Positions 27,522 through 37,933 are shown, counted from the stretch's first letter. The stretch: DNA of 64,000 bases from Arachidicoccus soli (GCF_003600625.1 NZ_CP032489.1:3968001-4032000), one strand, 5' to 3'. The notes: a model not told the origin generated them from the letters alone. Numbers and translations: made by a program.

Positions 27522-28451
27522 ATGCACCGCCGTCCAATTAAAAACATCTTTACTATATTTTGTATACTAACTTTTACTGCGTGTAACAATGGAAGTACTG
27601 AAAAGACAGCTAACAATAAAGATACTTTCGCGGCAACTTTTGACTCCATTCAACAAAAGCCATTAAAAGATACCTCGGTGAAAAGTGAGGCCGCAGTGAT
27701 AGACACAATAGTTGAGCCCCCTAAAAAACCATTAAAGGAAGATATAGTAGAAACGGATTCAACAAAAAAGTACGTATTTCTTACTTTTGATGATGGCCCC
27801 CAACAAGGAACAATGAATGTTTACCATAATTTAAGAGCTTTAGGGATTAAAGGGACTTTCTTCATGGTTGGCCTTCACGCCACTTATGGTAAAGATATGC
27901 GCGAAGCTGTAGATACAATTAGAGAGAATTATCCAAATGTACAGTTAGCGAATCACAGTTATACCCATGCAAATGGACATTATGAATATTTTTATCATCA
28001 TGTAGCTAGTTGTTTTGAAGACTTTATGAAAGCACAAAAAAGCTTAGATGTGCAAGAAAAGTTTATTCGCTTACCAGGCAATAGTGGCTGGGTCTTGGCA
28101 ACAGGGATGTTAGCGCATCCATTAGTTAAACCAGTATGTAAATTATTGGATTCTGCAGGTTATAATGTAATTGGCTGGGATGTAGAGTGGGCCTTTAAAA
28201 CTGATAAAGTACATGGAGGCTCTATTCCGGTAGAAACACCTGAAACAATGGTAAAAATGGTGGAGTATGCATTAAATCATCATCGCACACACAGAAAGAA
28301 CGCAGTTGTATTGCTTTCTCATGACAGAATGTTCCATCGTCAAAACTATTCCGATTCCTTGTACAAATTCATGAAAGTACTGAAAGAAAGAAATCCAAAT
28401 TATGTATTTGAAACGGTGGATCATTATCCGGGCGCAAGAGTTGAGAAGTAG
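27522..28451 (+). CDS. Lipoprotein polysaccharide deacetylase (NodB domain)
   Basis: The ATG at 27522 gives a 309-residue protein with a lipoprotein signal (TFTAC lipobox). A Thr/Lys-rich linker follows, then a NodB homology domain with FLTFDDGPQQG (catalytic and metal Asp pair) and NHSYTHANG (metal-binding HxxxH). RLPGNSGW and a C-terminal LLSHDRM complete the motifs. It should deacetylate an envelope polysaccharide or peptidoglycan sugar outside the inner membrane. The TTG at 27513 is a less likely start. It follows rnc by 81 bp and is probably a separate unit. Confidence 0.9.
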   Translation: MHRRPIKNIFTIFCILTFTACNNGSTEKTANNKDTFAATFDSIQQKPLKDTSVKSEAAVIDTIVEPPKKPLKEDIVETDSTKKYVFLTFDDGPQQGTMNVYHNLRALGIKGTFFMVGLHATYGKDMREAVDTIRENYPNVQLANHSYTHANGHYEYFYHHVASCFEDFMKAQKSLDVQEKFIRLPGNSGWVLATGMLAHPLVKPVCKLLDSAGYNVIGWDVEWAFKTDKVHGGSIPVETPETMVKMVEYALNHHRTHRKNAVVLLSHDRMFHRQNYSDSLYKFMKVLKERNPNYVFETVDHYPGARVEK

Positions 28452-28544
28452 AATTTCCACTTCCCGAAATTAGCTTTTCTTTGAGGGTTTAGCAGTAAAA
28501 ATTACTAAAAACAAACTACCTTTATAACTTAAAATATTTCAATT

Positions 28545-29318
28545 ATGGCTTTATTTTCATCTAAATCGAGTAATCCGACCATGTCGGAGAAAGTGTTTGA
28601 TAGATCTTTGCAACAAACTGATAGTTCATTAGGTATAATGACGATTAGTGGTGCTGTAGGTAAATTCGGGTTCTTATTAGTAATGGTAATGGCTGGTGCA
28701 TTTTACACCTGGAATCTTTTTGGCAAAGGAGAATTATCTACCATGAACACTTTAATGTGGGTAGGCATCATTGGCGGTTTGATTACTGCCATGATTATTA
28801 TTTTCAAGCCACATGCAGCAAGATTTCTGGCACCTTTATATGCTTTGCTCGAAGGTCTGTTTTTAGGTAGCATTTCTGTAGTTATCAACAGTGCTTTTAC
28901 GGCGAAGTATCCGGGAATCGTGATGCAAGCAGTAGGGCTTACGTTTGCTGTGGCAGCAGCAGTTTTATTTTTGTATGCATTTCGTATTATTCGTGCTACG
29001 CAACGCTTTCGTTCTATCATTATTTCCGCAACTGCAGGGATAGCTTTGTTTTATATTGCAACGATGGTGTTGAGTTTGTTTCATGTAAACATGCCATTTG
29101 TAAATAGCGGAAGTCCTTTAAGTATCGGCATCTCTGTTTTTATTGTTGCGATTGCAGCTTTAAATTTAATCTTAGATTTTGATATGATAGAAAAAGGGGC
29201 TCAAATGGGCGCTCCCAAATATATGGAATGGTATGGCGCATTTGGTCTGCTTATTACCATGGTTTGGTTGTATATGGAAATTTTAAGACTCTTATCTAAA
29301 ATAGGGTCGAATAGATAA
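28545..29318 (+). CDS. Bax inhibitor-1/YccA-like membrane protein
   Basis: The 257-residue protein has about seven hydrophobic helices and the UPF0005/BI-1 features ISATAGIALFYIATMVLS and LNLILDFDMIEKGAQMGAPKYMEWYGAFGLLITMVWLYMEILRLL. The FDMIE and EWYGAFGLL blocks are typical of the YccA branch found in Bacteroidota. The family forms pH-sensitive calcium leak channels in characterised members; its role here is unknown. A terminator follows directly. Confidence 0.93.
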   Translation: MALFSSKSSNPTMSEKVFDRSLQQTDSSLGIMTISGAVGKFGFLLVMVMAGAFYTWNLFGKGELSTMNTLMWVGIIGGLITAMIIIFKPHAARFLAPLYALLEGLFLGSISVVINSAFTAKYPGIVMQAVGLTFAVAAAVLFLYAFRIIRATQRFRSIIISATAGIALFYIATMVLSLFHVNMPFVNSGSPLSIGISVFIVAIAALNLILDFDMIEKGAQMGAPKYMEWYGAFGLLITMVWLYMEILRLLSKIGSNR

Positions 29319-29340
29319 ACTGGTTTTGAAAAATATTTGT

Positions 29341-29372
29341 AAAGGAAGTGGAGTAAATTCACTTCCTTTTTT
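29341..29372 (+). terminator. Rho-independent terminator
   Basis: Stem AAAGGAAGTG/CACTTCCTTT (10 bp, 9-base loop) is followed by T6, 22 bp past the BI-1 family stop codon. Confidence 0.92.
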
Positions 29373-29431
29373 GTTTTTAACCTTCATTTCAACCAATCAT
29401 CACCCAAAAGAACCGTTAGTATATTTAATAG

Positions 29432-29450
29432 TACTATGCATTACATAGTA
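29432..29450 (+). promoter_or_regulatory. Operator-like palindrome upstream of the TonB receptor gene
   Basis: TACTATG and CATAGTA form a perfect 7-bp inverted repeat with a 5-base centre, 50 bp before the ATG. A degenerate second set (TAGTATG, TTAGTA) follows in the next 40 bp. The pattern fits binding of a dimeric repressor such as a PadR- or BlaI-type protein. No such gene is adjacent. Confidence 0.45.
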
Positions 29451-29500
29451 ATATATATTCGCATTGTAGTATGTATTAGTTAGTATTATAAAATATATTT

Positions 29501-31945
29501 ATGAAAAAGCATTTCACATTAATTCTTGTATTGATAATAGCGGCAAAAACTATAGTAAAAGCCCAAACAAAAAATGCAGTTAATGTATTGGGAAAAGTGG
29601 TCGACGAAAGCAAAGAGCCGCTCAACTTCGCCGGAGTTTATTTATTAAATGCAAAAGATTCTTCTTTTCTCAAAGCCGGTATGACAGATAGTTCAGGAAT
29701 CTATCAATTTTCAAATATTCCTGCAGGGAAATTAATGGTTTCAGCAACCATTGTTGGTCATCAAAAAACTTACAGTGCGCCATTTGAAGCAAGCAGAGAT
29801 AATTCAAAAATTGAACTGCCTATAATTGTTTTAAAGAATATTACATCATCTTTAAAAGATGTAAATGTAACAGCCAGCAAGCCATTTTTGGAACAAAAAG
29901 TTGACAAGTTGGTGGTGAATGTAGAAGGAAGTGTCGTAAGTGCAGGCAACAATGTATTAGAGATTTTACAAAAAGTACCGGGAGTCATGGTCGATGATGA
30001 CGGAAATATTTCTCTACGAGGGAAATCGGGTATTACCATAATGATAAACGGAAAACTCACCTATCTTTCGCAAGATCAGTTAACGCAAATGCTGAAGTCT
30101 ATGGACGCAAGCCAACTTTCTCAAATTGAAATAATCACCAACCCTTCTGCAAAATATGATGCTGCCGGAACAGCGGGTATTATCAACATAAAATTAAAAA
30201 AGAATATGAACGAAGGGTTTAACGGCAGCATTCAATTAGGTTATTCGCAAGCTGTACACAGCAGAAATAATGAAGGTCTTAACTTCAATTATAAAAAGGG
30301 GAAATTTAATGCATATGGTAGTTATAATCTTTACAAAGGAACGAATGGTCATGAATTTAATTTGATTCGCAAATTTTATAATACCGATGGCACACCTAAT
30401 TTAATAATGGAACAACACTCACCAAGAAACTCTAAGGAGACATATCAATCTTTCCGAGCAGGAGTTGATTATTCCATCGACTCAAAAAATACGGTTGGTG
30501 TGATGGCAAATGGCTCTTTTAGCAATGGGAAGGATCAAAGTAGTGGGCCCATCAAATTTTTCAATGGAAGCTATCAACTAGATTCCGTTGCAGTGCCGGA
30601 AACCAATTCAAAAAATCATTGGCAATCTGTCGGATATAACTTAAACTATAAGTTACAAATTGATACAACTGGCCAAGAATTGACGGCAAGTTTTGATTAC
30701 TCTACTTATAATAGCCGGACTTTTCAAAATTTTAATACCGGCTATCAGAACACCACGGGCGACTCAACGCGTCCAACACAATTTAGGAAAGGTGAACTTC
30801 CTTCTAAAATTATTATAAAATCAGGCAAAATTGATTATACTTTGCCTTTAGGAAAAACGGCCAAATTTGAAGCTGGTATGAAAAGCAGCATCGTCACAAG
30901 TGACAATAATGTAGCATATCAAGATCTTTTAAATGGCAATTGGCAAAATGATGCGGGTGCCACCAATCATTTTATTTACAATGAAAATATTAACGCTGTA
31001 TATGCAAACTTCAATAAAGATTTTGGGAAAGGTTGGTCTTTAGAAGCAGGTTTGCGTGGAGAGCAGACAATTTCAAAAGCAAATCAAGTAACGATAGATT
31101 CTGTAGTAACCCGCAATTATTTTCAATTATTCCCAAGTATCTTTTTGAAAAAAGACATAGGGAAAAATAATTCACTTAATTTATCTTACAGTCGTAGAGT
31201 TGATAGACCAGATTATGGAGAGCTTAATCCGTTTAATTATTATATAGACGATTATACATATAGCCAAGGAAATCCTTTTTTGCAACCTCAGTTTACCAAT
31301 TCCTTTGAGGTATCTGACTCTTACAAAGGATATATTGCTACGCTAAACTATAGTCATACGAATAATGTAATTACACAAATAATAAAGCAAAACGACGCCA
31401 CACATACTGCATATGAAACTTCTGCTAATTTGAATACCATCAATAATATCAATTTAGGCTTTACAATTCCTATACATATTACGCATTGGTGGATAAGTAA
31501 TAACTATGCTAATGTATTTCGTAAGATGCTTAAGGGCGAAATAAGCAATGGCAGGTTTAGCCAAGGGATCACTTCTTTTGGGTTTAACAGTGAAAATACA
31601 TTTACACTCCCTGATGACTTTAAAATTGAACTAAGCGGGTATTATAATTCCAGAACCACCCATTCTGTATGGGTGGTAGATCCGCAATATAGTATTTCTG
31701 GCGGCATACAAAAATCATTTTGGCACAAACAAGCAACCTTAAAATTAAATATCAATGACCTCTTTAATACGCAGCAATACTCGGGCAAATTAATATATCA
31801 AAATATAGATTTCAGGCTGCATAATGTCTGGGAAAGTCGCCGTGTAGGGCTGACATTTACTTATAACTTCGGCAATAAAAACATAAAATCCGCTAATCAT
31901 AATTCCAGCATAGAAGATGAACAAAACCGAATAAATAAAGGATAA
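29501..31945 (+). CDS. Outer-membrane beta-barrel (TonB-receptor-like) protein with carboxypeptidase-like domain
   Basis: The 814-residue protein has a signal peptide (residues 1-21) and a carboxypeptidase-regulatory-like beta domain at about 29-110 (VLGKVVDESKEPLNFAGVYLLN). A plug-like segment follows with VLEILQKVPGVMVDDDGNISLRGKSGITIMINGKL. A large beta-barrel runs to the C terminus. This matches the outer membrane beta-barrel (OMP_b-brl_3) family of Bacteroidota rather than SusC, because no TonB box or SusD partner is present. The cargo is unknown. A palindromic operator-like site lies upstream. Confidence 0.9.
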   Translation: MKKHFTLILVLIIAAKTIVKAQTKNAVNVLGKVVDESKEPLNFAGVYLLNAKDSSFLKAGMTDSSGIYQFSNIPAGKLMVSATIVGHQKTYSAPFEASRDNSKIELPIIVLKNITSSLKDVNVTASKPFLEQKVDKLVVNVEGSVVSAGNNVLEILQKVPGVMVDDDGNISLRGKSGITIMINGKLTYLSQDQLTQMLKSMDASQLSQIEIITNPSAKYDAAGTAGIINIKLKKNMNEGFNGSIQLGYSQAVHSRNNEGLNFNYKKGKFNAYGSYNLYKGTNGHEFNLIRKFYNTDGTPNLIMEQHSPRNSKETYQSFRAGVDYSIDSKNTVGVMANGSFSNGKDQSSGPIKFFNGSYQLDSVAVPETNSKNHWQSVGYNLNYKLQIDTTGQELTASFDYSTYNSRTFQNFNTGYQNTTGDSTRPTQFRKGELPSKIIIKSGKIDYTLPLGKTAKFEAGMKSSIVTSDNNVAYQDLLNGNWQNDAGATNHFIYNENINAVYANFNKDFGKGWSLEAGLRGEQTISKANQVTIDSVVTRNYFQLFPSIFLKKDIGKNNSLNLSYSRRVDRPDYGELNPFNYYIDDYTYSQGNPFLQPQFTNSFEVSDSYKGYIATLNYSHTNNVITQIIKQNDATHTAYETSANLNTINNINLGFTIPIHITHWWISNNYANVFRKMLKGEISNGRFSQGITSFGFNSENTFTLPDDFKIELSGYYNSRTTHSVWVVDPQYSISGGIQKSFWHKQATLKLNINDLFNTQQYSGKLIYQNIDFRLHNVWESRRVGLTFTYNFGNKNIKSANHNSSIEDEQNRINKG

Positions 31946-32044
31946 TGAGCCCATATTAGCTTACTCCTTCTTACAAAAAACTTTATTGTTAATATACTGT
32001 ACCCATAATTTATCCATTTCTTTCTTAAGCTCAATTCAAAAGTG

Positions 32045-32052
32045 TAATTTTG
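32045..32052 (+). promoter_or_regulatory. -7 promoter element of prfA
   Basis: TAATTTTG fits TAnnTTTG, 48 bp before the prfA ATG. A -33 box is not clear. Confidence 0.4.
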
Positions 32053-32100
32053 CTCTCTTAAAATACCGTTATAACGGGATAGGTAAACTTATAAAATTTT

Positions 32101-33168
32101 ATGTTAGAGCAATTAGCAGGCATTAAAGCAAAATTCGATCAGTTAGGCGTCGCACTAACGAATCCTGAAATCATTGGAAATCAGAAAGAATTTGGCAAGC
32201 TTAGTAAAGAATACCGGGATTTGGAAAAGATAGTTCAGCCTTATTTGGAATATGTAAATGTAATGGACAATTATGCTTTTAGCAAAGATGCCCTAAACAG
32301 CCCTGATCCGGATTTCAGAGAACTGGCCAAAATGGAGTTGCCCGAACTAGAAGAAAGAAAAGAACAATTAGAACAGCTACTTACCAAATTATTAATTCCT
32401 AAAGATCCGCAGGACGATAAGAATGCCATCTTGGAAATTCGAGCCGGTACAGGTGGTGATGAAGCAAGTCTTTTTGCCGGTGATTTATTAGGAATGTATT
32501 TAAGATATTGTGCAAAAAAAGGATGGAAAACAAATATTGTTTCTGAAAGCGAAGGAACGGTTGGCGGCTACAAAGAAGTTTTAGTAGAAGTAGAAGGAGA
32601 AGATGTCTATGGTACGTTGAAATTTGAGAGTGGTGTCCACCGTGTTCAACGTGTACCCAATACTGAAACACAAGGTCGTGTACACACATCTGCCGCAACG
32701 GTCGCCGTGATGCCCGAGGCGGAAGAGGTCGATTTTGAGCTGAACCCTGCCGATGTAAAAATGGAAACCAGCCGAAGCGGTGGTGCGGGCGGCCAAAATG
32801 TAAATAAAGTAGAGACCAAAGTTATGCTCACACATATTCCTACTGGAACAGTTGTTATCTGCCAAACAGAACGGAGTCAGTTAGGCAATCGTGAGAAAGC
32901 AATGACAATGATGCGCACCAGACTTTATGAAGAACAAGTACGCAAACATGAAGATGAAATTGCACGCCAACGTAAAACCCTGGTTAGCACTGGCGATAGA
33001 AGTGCAAAAATACGCACTTACAACTGGCCACAAGGACGTGTAACCGATCATAGAATTGGACTGACTTCCTATAATTTAGATGCAGTAATCAATGGGGAGA
33101 TTGATGAATTTGTAGAAGCCTTGCAGGTTGCTGAAAACGCAGAAAAAATGGCGAAGGGCAACGATTAA
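32101..33168 (+). CDS. prfA: Peptide chain release factor 1
   Basis: The 355-residue protein has the RF-1 domain order. The peptidyl-tRNA hydrolysis motif is GGQ at residues 230-232 ([16 protein letters not shown]). [26 protein letters not shown] precedes it. RF1 rather than RF2 identity is indicated by the length, the absence of a programmed frameshift and the overall similarity. It releases the chain at UAA and UAG codons. It lies 57 bp upstream of obgE in the same direction. Confidence 0.96.
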   Translation: MLEQLAGIKAKFDQLGVALTNPEIIGNQKEFGKLSKEYRDLEKIVQPYLEYVNVMDNYAFSKDALNSPDPDFRELAKMELPELEERKEQLEQLLTKLLIPKDPQDDKNAILEIRAGTGGDEASLFAGDLLGMYLRYCAKKGWKTNIVSESEGTVGGYKEVLVEVEGEDVYGTLKFESGVHRVQRVPNTETQGRVHTSAATVAVMPEAEEVDFELNPADVKMETSRSGGAGGQNVNKVETKVMLTHIPTGTVVICQTERSQLGNREKAMTMMRTRLYEEQVRKHEDEIARQRKTLVSTGDRSAKIRTYNWPQGRVTDHRIGLTSYNLDAVINGEIDEFVEALQVAENAEKMAKGND

Positions 33169-33225
33169 TATATTGATGAACGGATTACAGCTATTGCTTT
33201 TAATTTTTAACCTTTAAAGAAAAAC

Positions 33226-34227
33226 GTGTCAGACAAAAACTTCATAGACTATATCAGAATCTTTTGCCATAGTGGTAAAGGCGGCCGCGGCATGACTCAT
33301 TTTATGCGCACCAAATATAATGCGCAAGCCGGGCCCGATGGGGGAGATGGTGGTCGTGGAGGGCATATTATTTTAAAGGGGAATAAGCAATTGTGGACTC
33401 TTTTGCATCTTCGATATTACAAAAATGTGGTAGCTGAAGACGGGCAAAATGGAATGAAAAATAACTGTACAGGGAGATTTGGTAAGGATATAATCATTGA
33501 AGTGCCCCTCGGCACCATTGCCAAAGACGAAGAAACAGGTGAGATTGAAGCAGAAATTTTAGAAGACGGGCAAGAAATTATTTGGATGCCTGGTGGTCGA
33601 GGTGGGTTGGGCAATCAAAACTTTGCGACACCAACCAATCAAGTGCCTGAGCATTCCCAACCGGGAGAGGAAGGCCTGGAAGGATACAAGTTTCTCGAGC
33701 TGAAAGTATTGGCAGATGTAGGTCTTGTTGGATTTCCTAATGCAGGAAAATCAACTTTGCTTTCGGTGATCACAGCAGCAAAACCCAAAATTGCTAATTA
33801 CGCTTTTACAACGCTTGTTCCAAATTTAGGAATGGTAGAACATAGAAATGGATTATCATTTTGTATCGCTGATTTACCGGGAATTATTGAAGGGGCAGCA
33901 GAAGGCAAAGGTCTTGGGCATCGCTTCTTACGGCATATTGAGCGTAACTCAGCTCTTTTATTTTTAATCCCTGCAGATAGCGAAAATCATAAAAAAGAAT
34001 TCGATATTTTATTCAACGAACTAGAACAATACAATCCGGAACTCTTACAAAAAGATATGCTGATTGCAGTGAGTAAATCTGACATGTTGGATGACGAATT
34101 AAAACATGAAATCTCTAAAGAGCTGCCGCAAACAATTCCACACCTTTTTATTTCTTCCATTACACAAACAGGGTTAATTGAACTAAAAGATAAATTATGG
34201 GAAATGTTAAACAAACCTGTGGCTTAA
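33226..34227 (+). CDS. obgE: GTPase Obg
   Basis: The 333-residue protein has the glycine-rich Obg fold ([34 protein letters not shown]) followed by the G domain with [34 protein letters not shown] and SKSD. The C-terminal OCT domain is absent, which is usual for Bacteroidota Obg. It takes part in late 50S ribosome assembly and stress responses. The start is GTG at 33226, giving [13 protein letters not shown], the conserved N terminus. Confidence 0.96.
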   Translation: MSDKNFIDYIRIFCHSGKGGRGMTHFMRTKYNAQAGPDGGDGGRGGHIILKGNKQLWTLLHLRYYKNVVAEDGQNGMKNNCTGRFGKDIIIEVPLGTIAKDEETGEIEAEILEDGQEIIWMPGGRGGLGNQNFATPTNQVPEHSQPGEEGLEGYKFLELKVLADVGLVGFPNAGKSTLLSVITAAKPKIANYAFTTLVPNLGMVEHRNGLSFCIADLPGIIEGAAEGKGLGHRFLRHIERNSALLFLIPADSENHKKEFDILFNELEQYNPELLQKDMLIAVSKSDMLDDELKHEISKELPQTIPHLFISSITQTGLIELKDKLWEMLNKPVA

Positions 34228-34345
34228 TACATTCTTTGAGCGTTACTGTTTTCGTTTGCTTTCTTTATAACAATTTTCTAGTTATTCTTTAAAAACCCAT
34301 TCATTTATATATATTTACTATACAATAATGAATTAACTTTAAAGA

Positions 34346-35248
34346 ATGTTTGGTGTTACAATTTTAGGCAACAATTCTGCAATTCCTGCGCATGACAGGC
34401 ATCCTTCTGCCCAAGCAGTCACCATCGCCAATCAGGTGTTACTGATTGACTGCGGTGAGGGCACACAGATGCAAATAAAAGACTACAAAGTAAAACGCAG
34501 CAAAATAATTTATATTTTCATCTCCCATTTACATGGAGACCATTACTTTGGTTTAATAGGGTTGCTCAGTTCCATGGCACTTATTAGTCGTACCGAACCA
34601 TTACATTTGTTTGCGCCCCCTCAATTATTTGAGGTAATTCAATTACAGTTAAAAATAGCCAATAGTACTTTACCATTTCAACTCCATTTTCACCCATTAG
34701 AAAAAGATGGAGAAATAGTTCATGAAACTAAATTTACAGTCTCTTGTTTTAAAGTAATGCATCGTATAGACTGCTTTGGCTTTTTAATAAAAGAAAAACA
34801 TAAATGTAGAAAAGTAGACTTACCAAAAGTGGTAGCTGCCGGCATTCCTGCTATGTTTTACGAACGATTACAAAATGGCGAAGACTATATAACAAAAGAA
34901 GGGAAGTGCATAGAAAATGAAATGGTCACAATTCCAGGGAAGCGTAATAAAGCCTATGCTTATTGTGCAGATACTTTATTTACGGAAAGCTTTTTACCAT
35001 ATATCCAAGAAGTAGATCTATTATACCACGAATCAACCTATTTAAATGATTTTGTAGAGCAAGCCCAAAATAGATTCCATTCTACAGCTGAACAAGCAGC
35101 AATTATTGCAAAAAAGGCAAAGGTCAAGAAGCTAATTATTGGGCATTTCAGTAGCAAATACAAGACCCTAGATTTATTCGAAACACAATCACAATTAGTA
35201 TTCCCCAATACGGAGCTTTCAAAAGAAGGCGTTACTTATCTTGTGTAA
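34346..35248 (+). CDS. rnz: Ribonuclease Z
   Basis: The 300-residue metallo-beta-lactamase-fold protein has the metal motif HLHGDHYFG, DCGEGTQMQ at the start, CADT in the middle and HESTY plus GHFSSKYK near the end. This order defines tRNase Z (short form). It trims the 3' trailer of pre-tRNAs lacking an encoded CCA, which fits the tRNA-Leu at 63052-63135, where CCA is not encoded. Confidence 0.95.
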   Translation: MFGVTILGNNSAIPAHDRHPSAQAVTIANQVLLIDCGEGTQMQIKDYKVKRSKIIYIFISHLHGDHYFGLIGLLSSMALISRTEPLHLFAPPQLFEVIQLQLKIANSTLPFQLHFHPLEKDGEIVHETKFTVSCFKVMHRIDCFGFLIKEKHKCRKVDLPKVVAAGIPAMFYERLQNGEDYITKEGKCIENEMVTIPGKRNKAYAYCADTLFTESFLPYIQEVDLLYHESTYLNDFVEQAQNRFHSTAEQAAIIAKKAKVKKLIIGHFSSKYKTLDLFETQSQLVFPNTELSKEGVTYLV

Positions 35249-35335
35249 TACTAAAAGTAAGTGTTAGTGGATGAAAACTGAAAGTTCCAGGTTTATTATC
35301 TCATTTAACAGACGCAAACATTTCAACATACAAGC

Positions 35336-36574
35336 ATGCAATATTGGAAAAAACTTACAGCAGCAGAACAAGACCATCGCATTACCCATGCACTGGAACA
35401 AAATATAAATTATAGTCAGGGCTTTTCCTTGGGCGTTCCAGCATCCACTTTAGACGATAAAGTCTTTTATGACAAGGCGCCATTTCTGAAAGATGCACCA
35501 CTATTACGTACTTATGTTCACAATCCCAATCATATTGGTTGTCACACGCTGGGAGAGTCCGAACCCTTTTTTCGCGGCACTCAAGAGATAGAACGGGAAG
35601 TAATTGAATTATTGTCGGTTGATATGTTATGTGCCCCAGAGCAGCATTGTGATGGTTATATTACCGCAGGGGGCACCGAAGCCAATATGCAAGCAGTATG
35701 GGTTTATCGAAATTATTTTCAACAGGAATTTAAAGAATCTGCTGAAAGTATTGCCATTATTGCATCTGAAGACACACATTATTCGCTTGCCAAAGCGTCG
35801 AATGTTTTTGGTGTCGAGCTTTTTCCGGTAAAAGTAGATGTTGAATCAAGAAAGCTTATAATAGCTGATGTTGAGAAAGTAATTAAAAATGCCCTTAAAA
35901 AAGGAAAGAGATATTTCATTGTCATAGCCAATATGGCCACGACAATGTTTGGCAGCGTCGATGATACGTCCGTTTATACAAGTGTATTGGAAAAGCTCTC
36001 CCTCCCCTTCAAACTCCACGTAGATGGGGCTTTCGGCGGTTTCATTTACCCCGTGAGCGAACCGGGAAGCAATTTAACCTTTGCAAATTCGCAGGTATCT
36101 TCCATTACATTGGATGCACACAAAATGTTACAAGCACCCTATGGAACAGGTGTTTTTTTGATCAGAAAAGGCTTGATGCCTTATGTTTATACGGAAGAGG
36201 CACAATATGTAAACGGCATGGATATTACTTTAAGTGGCAGTCGCTCAGGAGCTAATGCCATTGCCGTTTGGATGATTTTGCAGACCTATGGCTATTATGG
36301 CTGGCAAGAAAAAATCGAAACATTATTAAAAAGAACCGACTGGTGCTGCAAAGCTTTGGATGAAAGAAGTATTCGTTACTACCGCCATCCAAAAATGAAT
36401 ATCATTGCCATATGTGCAGCAGATATTGAAAAAGCAGTAGCAGAAAAATATTTCTTAGTGCCAGATACGCATCATGGGAGTCCTAACTGGTACAAGATTG
36501 TCGTGATGGACCATGTGGGAATGGAGCAATTGAAGGATTTTGTGAGTCAACTAAAAAGCCCAATATCCAATTAG
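35336..36574 (+). CDS. Pyridoxal-phosphate-dependent group II decarboxylase
   Basis: The 412-residue fold-type I PLP enzyme has HCDGYITAGGTEANMQAVW (cofactor phosphate site), LHVDGAFGGFIYP (Asp contacting the ring nitrogen) and the Schiff-base Lys263 in LDAHKMLQAPYGTG. It resembles the archaeal-type tyrosine/aspartate decarboxylases (MfnA/PanD-like) and glutamate decarboxylases. The natural amino acid cannot be read safely; beta-alanine formation from aspartate is one possibility. No transporter or antiporter of an acid-resistance system is adjacent. Confidence 0.87.
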   Translation: MQYWKKLTAAEQDHRITHALEQNINYSQGFSLGVPASTLDDKVFYDKAPFLKDAPLLRTYVHNPNHIGCHTLGESEPFFRGTQEIEREVIELLSVDMLCAPEQHCDGYITAGGTEANMQAVWVYRNYFQQEFKESAESIAIIASEDTHYSLAKASNVFGVELFPVKVDVESRKLIIADVEKVIKNALKKGKRYFIVIANMATTMFGSVDDTSVYTSVLEKLSLPFKLHVDGAFGGFIYPVSEPGSNLTFANSQVSSITLDAHKMLQAPYGTGVFLIRKGLMPYVYTEEAQYVNGMDITLSGSRSGANAIAVWMILQTYGYYGWQEKIETLLKRTDWCCKALDERSIRYYRHPKMNIIAICAADIEKAVAEKYFLVPDTHHGSPNWYKIVVMDHVGMEQLKDFVSQLKSPISN

Positions 36575-36604
36575 ATATTGAGCTTTTAGTTATAATAGAA
36601 TAAG

Positions 36605-37933
36605 CTATAATTCTCCTTTTTTCGCCCCCTCATTTAACCATGCTTTAATAGCATTTGTAGTAATAGATTTTGGTCTCTCTAAGGCAAAGCCTAAAGCGCG
36701 GCTCCAACACATATTCGCCATGACGCCTAGTGAGCGTGAAACACCAAAAAGCACAGTATAAAACTCATATTCTTTCATGCCAAAGTGTACCAGTAATGCA
36801 CCACTATGCGCATCTACATTGGGCCAAGGGTTTTTTACTTTTCCGGTAGCGGCCAATATCTCGGGAACTACCTCAAAAATATTCCAAACTGTTTGTACCA
36901 GTTTATCATCTGGCATATTAGATTCTGCAAATTCTTTCTGAGCCAAAAACCTTGGGTCTGTATTGCGTAAAACTCCATGACCATATCCCGGAATCACCTT
37001 ACCCGCAGCAAGTGTATCTTTTGCATATTGAGCAATTTGTTCTTTTGAAGGAGCATCTGTACCCAATGTTTTCAACATCTCAAAAATCCATTTAATTACT
37101 TCTTGATTGGCTAAGCCATGCAAAGGGCCGGCAAGACCGTTCATTCCTGCAGCAAAACTCAAATAAGGGTCACTTAAAGCAGAACCCACCAAATGCGTAG
37201 CATGCGCAGAAACATTCCCCCCTTCATGATCTGCATGAATAGTCATGTATAAACGCATTAGCTTCAGAAAATCTATTTCGGTATAACCCAGTAAAAGTGC
37301 AAAGTTGGCCGCCCAGTCTAAGCTTTTGTCACTTTTTAATGATGCGCCATTTTTATATTTTCTGTTATAAACGTAAGCAGCAATATAAGGCAGACGCGCA
37401 ATTAGGTTAATGGCATCTTCAAATATCGGATCCCAATAATCTTTTTTATTAATTCCTTCAGAATAAGCTTTAGCGAATAAACTCTCCGTTTGTAAAGCCA
37501 TAATACCGGTAACGAATTGTGTCATTGGATGCGCTGAAATAGGCAAAGCATCAATTGTTTTGAAAACATGCGCAGGGATATCGCTTCTTTCAGCTAAAGA
37601 TTTGGAAATAGCTTTCACGTCCTCCTGGGTAGGCAATTCTCCAATAAGCATTAAATAAAATAATCCTTCGGGTAATGGCTCGGTTCCTCCTTCCGCCTTA
37701 GGTAGCTTTTCTTGCAATTCCGGAATGGAATATCCTCTGAATTTTATGCCATCCATCGGGTCTAACAAGCTTACTTCACTTACGATGCTAGTAATACCGC
37801 GCATTCCCTGATATAGCTGTGAAACAACGACTTCTTCAACCGGTGTATTCGCATTTTCCCTCAACAGCATTTTTATTTCTGCGGCTTCTTTATCGGCCTT
37901 AGCGCGGAATTTATTCTTAATATCAATCATCAT
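36605..37933 (-). CDS. gltA: Citrate synthase of the eukaryotic (mitochondrial) type
   Basis: The 442-residue protein condenses oxaloacetate and acetyl-CoA in the first TCA step. Catalytic His, His and Asp lie in GLAGPLHGLANQEV, PGYGHGVLR and NVDAHSGALL. The sequence resembles animal mitochondrial citrate synthase more than the E. coli hexameric type: MRGITSIVSEVSLLDPMDGIKFRGYSIPE, EPLPEGLFYLML, HADHEGGNVSAHATHLVGSALSDPY and LERPKS are near-identical blocks. It should therefore be dimeric and lack NADH allostery. It is monocistronic, with hairpins in its upstream region. Confidence 0.96.
   Translation of the reverse strand: MMIDIKNKFRAKADKEAAEIKMLLRENANTPVEEVVVSQLYQGMRGITSIVSEVSLLDPMDGIKFRGYSIPELQEKLPKAEGGTEPLPEGLFYLMLIGELPTQEDVKAISKSLAERSDIPAHVFKTIDALPISAHPMTQFVTGIMALQTESLFAKAYSEGINKKDYWDPIFEDAINLIARLPYIAAYVYNRKYKNGASLKSDKSLDWAANFALLLGYTEIDFLKLMRLYMTIHADHEGGNVSAHATHLVGSALSDPYLSFAAGMNGLAGPLHGLANQEVIKWIFEMLKTLGTDAPSKEQIAQYAKDTLAAGKVIPGYGHGVLRNTDPRFLAQKEFAESNMPDDKLVQTVWNIFEVVPEILAATGKVKNPWPNVDAHSGALLVHFGMKEYEFYTVLFGVSRSLGVMANMCWSRALGFALERPKSITTNAIKAWLNEGAKKGEL

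Noticed and set aside
32101-33168. Release factor 2 instead of 1
   Set aside because: No programmed frameshift site near the start, and the overall sequence fits RF1.
33226-34227. Truncated Obg, because the OCT domain is missing
   Set aside because: Bacteroidota Obg proteins normally end at this length, so it is not a truncation.
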